A stretch of DNA of 20,393 nucleotides from Blepharisma japonicum (lineage: Eukaryota; Ciliophora; Heterotrichea; Heterotrichida; Blepharismidae), in the NCBI GenBank assembly GCA_949751835.1, contig CATKHK010000193.1, positions 1-20,393 on the forward strand, given 5' to 3'. Under the pieces are notes generated by a model. The model searched no databases and had not been told where the DNA came from. It saw only the letters and a program-made list of their open reading frames with translations. Below, piece by piece: positions 10,039 through 18,482 of this stretch (the first letter of the stretch is position 1; every line of letters starts with the position of its first letter). A program made the position numbers and the translations under genes.

Positions 10039-11445
10039 TTATTCGTGAGCTTCTTCATTTCTATTATGATCTCTATGGTAATGTCTATGTCTATGTTTAT
10101 GATTTTTTATGTCTATTTCTACCTCGTCTACTTCCACTGCTACTTCCTCTTTTTCATAATACTCACGACTATATCATACTTTAACACAGAGTATTACTAG
10201 CGAAGCCACCCAAATACTAAAAACTACTAGCGCAGAAATCATAAGAGGATAAGCTAGATTTCATTTGTCATCTGAGCTATTAGAAGAGCCTTTTGAACTA
10301 GGAGAGCCAGAGATGTTGATTTGAGATGTATATCCCACAGTAGCAAAGCCGATTTTCTTGCTTTTCATATCATAAAGTGTATAAAATCTCCTAAGAAAAG
10401 AGTTGCCTAAAATTCATGTATCAGAAATTGTTGAGTAGCCCAAGATTGGGGAGCAATCTTTATTTAATTTTTGCAAATATCCAGCTGATTTAATTTTAAG
10501 CTCATTTCCATCTATTCTGAATACTAAATCAGGATAATTTGCATTGCAGTCACAAATCAACTGATTATTGCTATTAATATTACAGCTGCTGTTACTTCGC
10601 AATTGCTGTAAAATTTCATCAATATCATTTCTTGGCCCAAGGATTCCCTTTTCTCCTGGACTGATTCTTGCTTTATTACCACCTGTAAATGTTGAAGCAT
10701 CTAAATCTACTTCATCGAGGCTCATTTCCCAATATTTATCGTTTTTTATTGTACTTATATAAGTAAAATCATTTTCTGCTGCATATTTAGAAATATCATG
10801 ACCATCAATAATAAGCATTGATTGGCCTTTATCAGGCAATTCAGAAAATGAATTGATATCATTTAAATAAAGGGAAAAAATCATATTCTCTATATAATTT
10901 TGGTCATATAAATTTTTTAAAATCGAGACAGCTTGGCCTTCAGAAAAGCCTAGCCCTAAAATCCCATCTGCAAGAAGATTATCCATTCCACTCTCGCTGT
11001 AAATTAAAAACAGTTCTTGAGAATCAGCAGAGAGAGCTCCTATTCTGACTGTATCTTTTCCAGCATTTCCCTGTATTTTGCCATCTGTATCAGCGTTCAT
11101 TTTATTATTGGTCTTTTTGAAAGTTGCAGATAGTGCTGAATCAAATTTATTAGTCCATTTTCGGCACAGTGAGCATTTTTTTTGATCTATAAAAATTTGC
11201 GAGGTTTCTAGGGATAATGATAAAGAAAAGTTTTGTGGAGGAGTTCCAATGCTAACCTTAATATAATATTGACTCTAAATAAAGCTCACATTTTGTGAAT
11301 TTGTCAAAAGAGATGGAGATAAAAGTCCTCTGAATGAAAATGAGTCAAGCGAGCTAGGTAAAGTTGTTAAGGACTCTGATTTTTCATGCAATGGCAATAA
11401 AATCTCAGCATCTACAGAGATAACGAAGATAAACAAAAGAATCAT
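10039..11445 (-). CDS. Gene C: pseudo-pepsin single-pass membrane protein with short His-rich tail, 463 aa
   Basis: Start ATG 11445-11443, 15-base intron at 11275-11289, stop TAA 10041-10039, TGA read as Trp at several places. It has a signal peptide (MILLFIFVISVDA), a 50-residue propeptide-like stretch and a pepsin-like domain with KVSIGTPPQNF, ADGILGLGF, KYWEMSLDEV and WILGNSFLRRFYTLYDM. The Trp of WILGN is TGA, where gene B has TGG. Catalytic site 1 is LETSQ and site 2 is ISPGEKG, so both Asp residues are missing, as in gene B. A Ser-rich linker leads to one membrane helix (YPLMISALVVFSIWVASLVI). The cytoplasmic tail is about 40 residues: an acidic stretch (EKEEVAVEVDEVEID), then alternating His and Arg (KHRHRHYHRDH). 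RING, IBR and Kelch parts are absent. It could be a co-receptor, decoy or metal-binding form of the gene B type; this is inference. Confidence 0.87.
11275..11289 (-). other. 15-nt intron in gene C
   Basis: The minus-strand bases are GTGAGCTTTATTTAG, 15 long, GT...AG. Splicing joins ...NSQN to SQYYIKVSIGTPPQ and removes an in-frame TAG. Position and phase match the introns of locus A and gene B. Confidence 0.92.
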
Positions 11446-11545
11446 TGATTAATTATATTATTTGATGCTTCATCATAAAGACTTATCTGCGTCAATAAAT
11501 TGATATAGTAGTTAACTGCTAAAGACAAATTATCTATAATTTTTT
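11446..11545 (-). promoter_or_regulatory. Upstream region of gene C, similar to that of gene B
   Basis: TATAATTAATCA directly precedes the ATG, and similarity to the gene B flank continues for roughly 100 bases. The likely core promoter and 5' UTR are included. Beyond about 11545 the two flanks diverge. Confidence 0.45.
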
Positions 11546-12107
11546 TAAAATTTTATTAAGGAAAATTCTATTGAAAAACTTTGTGTAATAAAAAAAAAGT
11601 TATTTGATTACCATAACGATAAATCTATTTAGTATGAATGTTTCCAATACAGAGATGCTATATTTAGCATTATATAGTCTTAATATTTGAGTAATGGAAT
11701 ATGTGAATTTGATTCCTGCCTTGAATTTTTTCTATAAAGGAATGCGAGCACTAGCATTTTTAAAATGAATATTTAGATTCATTCTATAAATACAATTTAT
11801 AGAGAGAGTTAAGGTATTAATATTCATAATTTTTAATGGGCTTTTTATTTTTTCGAGTTTACTGTTGATATCAATAGTAATGGAGTTTATTTTAGAATTA
11901 AGCAGCCCTGCCTCATTCTCATTCTCTATTTTTAATCTCATTAAATTTTGAAGCCTTTTAAAAGAAATCGAATTCTTAATGCTTGCGAACTTCACCAAAA
12001 TGATAGCACTTTAGAAATCAGAATTTAACAATTGACATTTATATATAAAAAAAATTATAAAAAATTTATTAAAGTCAATAACTCTGAAATTGAGTCTTGG
12101 TTTGACT
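11546..12107. other. AT-rich spacer between genes C and D with one weak minus-strand frame
   Basis: No supported gene. A minus-strand frame is open from about 12009 down to the TAG at 11732-11734 (contains NLMRLKIENENEAGLLNSK) but has no ATG at its head. It lies where the 3' part of gene D would be expected, so it may be a remnant of the helical region of that gene. I could not align it convincingly to E, F or G. Confidence 0.35.
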
Positions 12108-12482
12108 TTAACGATTTTTTAGCTTTGCAAATTCTAAAACCAAATTTCCTACATTAGCTGAAAAAGTATCTAAATTTCTAGTGATTGTCTTAAATCTTTT
12201 TCTAAATTAGCTAGATGCCGATTAAAGGAATCTATAATTAACTTCTTTAGCTTCCTATACTTTGAATCTTCTTTCATAAGAAATCTGAGTGAAAACAGCT
12301 TGTTTTATCTCTTCATTAGGCTCTGCAAATATAGAGTCAAATGAATGATCCCTGGCAGCAATTTTATTTTTAATATGCCTTTGGATATGCAGCTCACAGA
12401 AGAAAGATTCAGGAGAGGTGCATTTGCATGCATACTCAACTTCATTTTTGCAGCCTGGCTCGAAGCACTTCTTTTGATTCAT
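12108..12482 (-). pseudogene. Gene D: B box-like zinc-finger gene, decayed relative of E-G, no TPR part
   Basis: It starts at ATG 12482-12480 as MNQKKCFEPGCKNEVEYACK. The spacing C6-x4-C11-x7-C19-x-C21-x7-C29-x2-H32-x3-H36 equals that in E, F and G, including CTSP before the last Cys. A TAG at 12255-12257 would end it at 75 residues. Removing a 16-base GT...AG intron around that TAG extends it through KKLIIDSFNRHLANLEKDLR, which matches the first helix of E-G (NIIASFSQTIFSYENILKQV). A frameshift then separates this from DTFSANVGNLVLEFAKL, which aligns further along, before TAA 12110-12108. TPR repeats are absent. It is probably a pseudogene or a short form, in inverted orientation to the E-G array. 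Confidence 0.6.
12245..12260 (-). other. Probable 16-nt intron in gene D
   Basis: The minus-strand bases GTATAGGAAGCTAAAG are 16 long with GT...AG ends and contain the TAG that closes the first frame. Their removal restores similarity to the helical region of E, F and G. The E-G genes have no intron here, so it may instead be a disrupted coding stretch. Confidence 0.5.
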
Positions 12483-13043
12483 CTACAATTATTATTAAAA
12501 TAGCTAATTTATATGAAAAAATGTACATTTTTTTAGACAATCCTAAACACAGAAAATTCAATAAATAATTTGCATTCTTATGATAAAGAATTTATGAATA
12601 GCTGATTTGGGCTTGAACTTGCATTAGCATAAATTGAGTACTCCAAGGATTAATAATGGCAAGCATCCCTTTGGAAAATTTAGGCTATCAAAATTCTTAT
12701 GTTTACTATCTGATGATTTGCTTTGGCAACTTAAGAAGATTAGATAGAATCGCAATATTCCCTTCATACTTCACGCTACTATTATAATAGATTTCATATA
12801 GAAAGCTCATCATCAAGCCTAATATGTTTTAAAGCTTATATCATAAGCCTTTCCTCTTAGCAAGAGATCAAAATGAATTATATAATAAATGGATTAATAG
12901 TTAACCCAAGCTTTTCTTAGAGATAATCATAACTTTTTCGTCATAATTAAATTTGCAATAACTATTATAGGATTTCATATAATCTGATGTCCAATATAAT
13001 TGACTTAGGAGTCTAAATTAATGGAAAATATAATCCTAAGAGT
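12483..13043. promoter_or_regulatory. Divergent intergenic region between D and E
   Basis: It separates the divergent genes D (minus) and E (plus), so it should carry both promoters. Roughly 12905-13043 aligns with the 5' flank of gene G (about 18360-18482), with shared blocks CAATAACTATTA, AATCTGATGTCC and AATTGACTTAGG. The last 40 bases also match the leader of gene F (GAGTCTAAAT, AATATAATCCTAAGA). On the minus strand, 12960-12901 can be read as YCKFNYDEKVMI ending in TAA, like the Kelch-like end of gene B (YFKFDLDKKVMI). Confidence 0.5.
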
Positions 13044-14519
13044 ATGAGCACCATAAGATGCTATCAGCCAAAATGTGACCGAGAAGTTGAATTTTCATGC
13101 AATTGCACTTCGCCTGATACCTATTTTTGCCAAAAACACTGTGGGGGTCATTTAATATCTAGTAAAGGACCTCATAATCTCACCTCATTATTTTATGAGC
13201 CTTTTGAAGGCACAAAAGAAGCGATCCTTAGCATTCTTGAAGAAGAAAAATCAAAATTCGAAGAAATAAAAGTAAATATAATCGCTTCTTTTTCTCAAAC
13301 TATTTTTAGTTATGAAAATATACTTAAACAAGTTTTAAAAGAAATCGACTCTCATTCTGCAAAAATTGGCAAGCATGTTGAAAAAATCTTATTAACACAA
13401 AAACTATCTAGATTGGAGAAAGATCCAGCTTTAAATTTGTTAGCTTTGCAATCAAATGATGCTGTTGATAAAGCTAGAGTAATTCTTACAGCAAGAGAAA
13501 ATGAGAACATTAAATTATTTTGTGATATAGGAAGACAAATTGATATAATTATCATGAGCTTTAATGAAGAAAAGTCCAAATTTATTTCAGATGAAATGCA
13601 TTGAGAATTAAAGAGCAATCTTAAAGAGGGAATGAATTTTAAGAATGAAGGGGAAAAATTACAGCCAGCAATAGACAAGTATAAAGAAGCTATCAGAATT
13701 GATTCAAATGATGCTGATGCATACAACGGTATAGGAGATATTTTCTATAATGAAAAGAGATATGAAGAAGCAGTAAAACATTACAACGATGCAATTATAA
13801 TCAATCCAAATAGTACAAAATATTATACAAATAAAGGAAGCGCTCTTAGAGAGTTAGGCAGAAGTGATGAAGCTATGGAATGCTATAAAGAAGCTATCAG
13901 AGTTGATCCAAATAATGAACCTCCATACAATGGTATAGGAGATATCTTCTATAATGAAAAGAGATATGAAGAAGCAGTAAAACATTACAACGATGCAATT
14001 AGAATCAATCCAAATAAATCGATTTATTATTTTAATAAAGGAAATGCTCTTAGAGAGTTAGGCAGAAGAGAAAAAGCTATGGAATGCTATAAAGAAGCTC
14101 TCAGAATTGATCCAAATCATGCTGATGCATACTTTGGCATAGGAGATATCTTTGCAAATGAAAAGAGATATGAAGAAGCAGTAAAATATTACAACGATGC
14201 AATTAGAATCAATCCAAATGATGCACTTTATTATACAAATAAAGGAAATGCTCTATATTTGTTAGGCAGAAGAGAAGAAGCTATGGAATGCTATAAAGAA
14301 GCTCTCAGAATTGATCCAAATCATGCTGATACATATTTTGGCATAGGAAATATCTTTTCAAATGAGAAGAGATATGAAGAAGCAGTAAAAAATTACAACG
14401 ATGCAATTAGAATCAATCCAAATTTTGCACTTTATTATAGAAATAAAGGATTAGCTCTCAAATTATTAGGCAGAAAAGAAGAAGCTATGGAATGCTTTAA
14501 CAGAACTAAAAAATTATAA
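13044..14519 (+). CDS. Gene E: B box-like zinc finger / helical / 8-TPR protein, 491 aa
   Basis: I start it at the ATG that reads MSTIRC, shared by E, F and G. Residues 1-44 hold a B box-like zinc finger (C6, C11, C19, C21, C29, H32, H36, H44). Residues 46-205 are helical and coiled-coil-like (EEEKSKFEEIK, SYENILKQVLKEIDS). From residue 213 there are four 68-residue double-TPR units, that is eight TPRs, with the usual A-Y-x3-G and Y-x2-A-x2-Y-x2-A-I patterns. Codon 187 is TGA (DEMHWELKSN) where F and G have TGT (Cys); reading it as Trp keeps one frame through to TAA 14517-14519. TPRs usually bind other proteins and B boxes mediate assembly, so a cytoplasmic scaffold or adaptor is likely. No RING is present. 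The partner is unknown. Confidence 0.9.
13680..14495 (+). repeat. Four tandem 204-bp double-TPR units in gene E
   Basis: Units start at 13680, 13884, 14088 and 14292, each exactly 204 bases (68 codons, two 34-residue TPRs). Each begins YKEA(I/L)RID and its second TPR begins with the NDAI...NPN block. The phrase TACAACGATGCAATTAGAAT recurs almost unchanged, so the repeats are recent or homogenised. Confidence 0.92.
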
Positions 14520-14840
14520 ATGGTTTAATCTTATCAATAATAAAATATATTTTACTAGATCCCTTTTATTTATTATTATTATTATAAAGATTTATTAAAC
14601 TTATGCAGTTAAAGCTACAAACTTTTTATAATTTTAAAATATAGCGATTTATGATAACTTGAACGGGCTCTATTTTTGCTAGGACAATCCACATTATTCA
14701 CATACTTGCCCATTTTGCTTAGCTGTAATTTCTCAACATAGGCTGATATAATTTTTCTAGCTGAAATTCAATTTATGTGAATTTATTCGCTCAAAACACG
14801 ATGTGAAACACATGGCATTATGGGACAAACCTTCAGCTTT

Positions 14841-14928
14841 AGTGAATTCTGTGCAGGTCAATATTAGATTTTCAAAGGTGCAACTGCATCACACCAGTAG
14901 CCTGCATGAATGTTGTGCATGATAATAA
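14841..14928 (+). repeat. Diverged direct repeat, copy 1
   Basis: It begins AGTGAATTCTG, continues with a TTTTCAAA block and a CATCACACC block, and ends TGTTGTGCAT-GATAATAA. It pairs with 15208-15294. No open frame crosses it, so it is not a coding repeat. Confidence 0.7.
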
Positions 14929-15207
14929 TTATTTCAATAATGAGATTGCGTTTACACCTGCAGCTTGCACCAGCATGAATTGAAGCATGTTATAGGTTAA
15001 GACCTTCACTTGCCTTGATTTCATCCAGCATGTAATGTTTGGTGAATAATGATAATGCCTTAATTCAGATGCTAAATTTATTTGTTTTAAAATTATATAA
15101 CTTATATGACTTTTATTGTAAATGTTTTTGCAGCCTGATATTTGATTTTTCTAAAAGAAATTTAATTTCAAATGTACAGCTATGCCATTTTTAGCTTTTA
15201 TATATTT

Positions 15208-15294
15208 AGTGAATTCTGCATAGGCTGATATTGAATTTTCAAATATGAAGCTGCGTCACACCTGTATCTGCATGACGTTGTGCATTATGAATAA
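15208..15294 (+). repeat. Diverged direct repeat, copy 2
   Basis: The same order of blocks as copy 1: AGTGAATTCTG, TTTTCAAA, CGTCACACC, GTTGTGCAT, with roughly three quarters of positions shared by eye. The short motif ATAGGCTGATAT at its head recurs in variant form near 14739 and 15134. Similarity continues weakly on the 3' side of both copies (TTTGGTGAAT...ATGAT near 15038 and 15360). Confidence 0.7.
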
Positions 15295-15825
15295 ATTTCA
15301 CTTAATATAAGTCTTCTTCAGTAATTTCATTTTTACTGCCATAATTTCTAGGATGGTACATTTGGTGAATCATGATGATCTTATACAGATAATTGGCTTA
15401 TTTGTTTAAAGCATGATGTAGCACACATGACGCATCATTGTTTCCTCTAAACAGTTTAATTTTATTTTTCTGTACCTAGTAAGTTACCTGGAACCTTATG
15501 GAAGAGAGTGTATCGTTCGGAAATTCAATAAAAATAATATTTTGCTTTGGTCAAAAATTTAAAATAAGCCTTCTGCATCATGCCTAAGGCACCGATAATC
15601 TGAATTGACAGTTGGATGTGCTTTTAAAAGCCTTTTAAACCCTGCTGACCTTAATCTCCATTCAATTTAGCTTCACTTATAGCAATCCTACACATAATAT
15701 GGGCGATTTTATCAGGTGTTGACTTATCAGATTGCTACATACGCAAAAGAAATTTTATTAGAACGTAAAAAATTAAATCTCCACATCTAGGAGTCTAAAT
15801 GAATGAAAAATATAATCCTAAGAAT

Positions 15826-17709
15826 ATGAGCACCATAAAATGCGATTGGGCAAAATGCGACCGAGAAATTGAGTTTTCATGCAACTGCGCTTCTTCTGAT
15901 AAATATTTTTGCAAAAAACACTGTGGGAAACATTGCATATCTAGTAAAGGACCCCATGATCCCATCTCATTATTTTATGAGCCTGCTGAAGGCACAAAAG
16001 AAGCGATCCTTAGCTTTCTTAAAGAAGAAAAATCAAAAATCAAGGAAATAAAAACAAATCTAATCGCTTCTTTTTCTCAAACTATTTGTAGTTATCAAAA
16101 TATACTTAAACAAGTTTTAAAAGAAATCGACTCTGATTATACAAAAATTGGCAGTTATGTTGAAAAAATCTTATTAACACAAAATCTATCTAGATTTGAG
16201 ATAGATCCGGCTTTAAATTTGTTAGATTTGCAATCAAATGATGCTGTTGATAAAGCTAGAGTTATTTTTACAGCAAGAGCAAATAAGAGCATTGAATTAT
16301 TTTGTGATATAGGAAGACAAATTGATATAATTATCAAGGGCTTCTATGAAGAAAAGTCCAAATTTATTTCTGATGAAATGCATTGTGAATTAAAGAGCAA
16401 TCATAAGGAGGGCATGAACTTTGAGAATGAAGAAGGAAAATTACAGCCAGCACTAAACAAGTATAAAGATGCAATCAGAATTGATCCAAATAATGCTGAT
16501 GCATACAATGACATAGGATTTATCTTCTATAATGAAAAGAAATATAAAGAAGCAGTAAAATATTACAACGACGCAATTAGAATCAATCCAAACTCTGTAA
16601 ATTATTATTTTAATAAAGGAAATGCTCTTAGAGAGCTAGGCAAAAGAGAAGAAGCTATGGAATGCTATAAAGAAGCTATCATAATTGATCCAAATCATGT
16701 TGATGCATACAATGTCATAGGATGTATCTTCTATGATGAAAAAAGATATGAAGAAGCAGTAAAATATTACAACGATGCAATTAGAATCAATCCAAATGGT
16801 ACAAAATATTATACAAATAAAGGAAATTCTCTTAGAGAGCTAGGCAGAAGAGAAGAAGCTATGGAATGCTATAAAGAAGCTATCATAATTGATCTAAATC
16901 ATGCTGATGCATACAATGGCATAGGAGATATCTTCTATAATGAAAATAGATTTGAAGAAGCAGTAAAATATTACAACGATGCAATTAGAATTAATCCAAA
17001 TGGTGCAAAATACTATACAAATAAAGGAAATGCTCTTAGAGAGTTAGCCAGAAGAGATGAAGCTATGGAATGCTATAAAGAAGCTATCAGAGTTGATCCA
17101 AATAATGCACCTCCATACAATGGCATAGGAGATATCTTCTATAATGAAAAGAGATGTCAAGAAGCACTTAAATATTACAACGACGCAATTAGAATCAATC
17201 CAAATAAATCAATTTATTATTTTAATAAAGGAAATTCTCTTAGAGAGTTAGGCAATAGAGATGAAGCTATGGAATGTTATAAAAAAGCAATCAGAATTGA
17301 TCCAAATAATGCACCTCCATACAATGGCATAGGAGATATCTTCTATAATGAAAAGAGATGTCAAGATGCGCTTAAATATTACAACGATGCAATTAGAATC
17401 AATCCAAACTTTGCACTTTATTATAAAAATAAAGGAAATGCTATTAGAGGGTTAGGCTGAATAGAAGAAGCTATAAAATGCTATAAAGAAGCTATCAGAA
17501 TTGATCCAAATCATGCTGATGCATACAATGTCATAGGATGTATCTTCTATAATGAACAGAGATATGAAGAAGCGCTTAAATATTACAACGATGCAATTAG
17601 AATTAATCCAAATAAACCACTCTATTATACAAATAAAGGAGAGACTCTGGAGAAGTTAGGCAAAAGAAAAGAAGCTAAGAAATGCTTTAACAGAGCTAAA
17701 CAATTATAA
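15826..17709 (+). CDS. Gene F: B box-like zinc finger / helical / 12-TPR protein, 627 aa
   Basis: The longest member of the tandem family. The start chosen is the ATG of MSTIKCDWAKCDREIEF, which matches E and G; an in-frame ATG at 15799 would add nine residues (MNEKYNPKN), but the corresponding upstream ATGs of E and G are out of frame. Zinc-finger residues are C6, C11, C19, C21, C29, H32, H36 and H44. The helical region runs to about 205, and six 68-residue double-TPR units start at residue 213. Codon 545 (17458-17460) is TGA in the loop GLGWIEEA, where sister units have Arg, Lys or Asn; as Trp it leaves the frame open for another full unit to TAA 17707-17709. A stop there would cut the last unit. 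Probably a cytoplasmic protein-binding scaffold; the partner is unknown. Confidence 0.9.
16462..17685 (+). repeat. Six tandem 204-bp double-TPR units in gene F
   Basis: Units begin at 16462 and every 204 bases after it; six fit exactly. Units 4 and 5 share the unusual NNAPPYNGIGDIFYNEKRCQ block and are nearly identical to each other, pointing to a recent internal duplication. Unit 6, after the TGA codon, is a little more diverged. Confidence 0.92.
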
Positions 17710-18482
17710 AATGCATAATCTTATCAATAATGAAATATATCTTCCGAGATCTCGATTTATTATATATATAGATTTATTAAAACTCGTAGTTAAAGAAACA
17801 AACTTTAGTTTTAAAATAAAAGCTCAAAAAATGAATCTGTTTATAAAATAGAGCAAAGAGAAAGCTAATCCTTTGAAATGAACTCAAATAACTTTTAATC
17901 CTAAATGATGCCCTTTACTCTGCAGGTAAAGCAGCTATTGCGATATATGACTAGCATTTCAAGGATAGTAGATAGAAGAAATTCTTTAAATCAATGAAAT
18001 AAGCTTAAATAGTTAAATTAATTTTGAATAATTAATTTTCCTTATTTTATGCGCATCTTTAGCTCTAATGTCTAGATGGCGTTTTCATTTAAATTCCAAA
18101 GTTAAACCAAGAGTTGAAACAATCATACTCTTGCCAAATTTACAGCTCAAGCTACAATTTTCATTTTAAACAAAGCATGCCAAATTTCGTTCTCAAAAAC
18201 TATTCAAAACTGTCATTATTTGGCATTCAATTTGAATAATTTTATTTATAGTTAGCTTTACCATTTCAAGGCAAATAATCGAAAATTTTGCTCTCTCATA
18301 AATATATTTTTCTTTCTCAAGAGGAAATTTTTTTGAAGATATTTTATCAAATTTTCTTTAGTTAATCATCACTTTTTAAGCTTAATTAAACTTTCAATAA
18401 CTATTACAGAATTTCGTGCAATCTGATGTCCTAGATAATTGACTTAGGTGCCTAGATTTAATGGAAATATAATTGTAAGAAT
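17710..18482. other. Intergenic region between F and G: duplicated 3' flank and G promoter
   Basis: No gene seen. The first part (to about 18300) aligns with the DNA downstream of gene G, including a perfect 39-base match (17748-17786 against 19589-19627) and the block GATGGCGTTTTCATTTAAATT. The last 120 bases align with the 5' flank of gene E. The region is therefore a junction of two duplicated units. Confidence 0.65.

Larger units (their letters stand above)
14520..15798. other. Intergenic region between E and F with diverged direct repeats
   Basis: About 1.3 kb without a supported gene. It contains the 3' flank of E (whose first bases match those of F and G), an ATT microsatellite near 14567-14584, and several diverged copies of a non-coding sequence. 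The last part should carry the promoter of gene F; only the final 20-30 bases resemble the leaders of E and G. Confidence 0.55.

Noticed and set aside
9957-10184. Plus-strand 75-codon hydrophobic frame
   Set aside because: It is antisense to the His-rich tail of gene C and its 3' flank; the minus-strand reading continues a supported protein.
13352-13726. Minus-strand 124-codon frame in gene E
   Set aside because: It is antisense to the helical region of gene E; a similar shadow occurs in gene F at 16155-16337.
15799-15825. Nine-residue N-terminal extension of gene F
   Set aside because: The corresponding upstream ATGs of E and G are out of frame, so the shared start MSTI is preferred, although the extension cannot be excluded.
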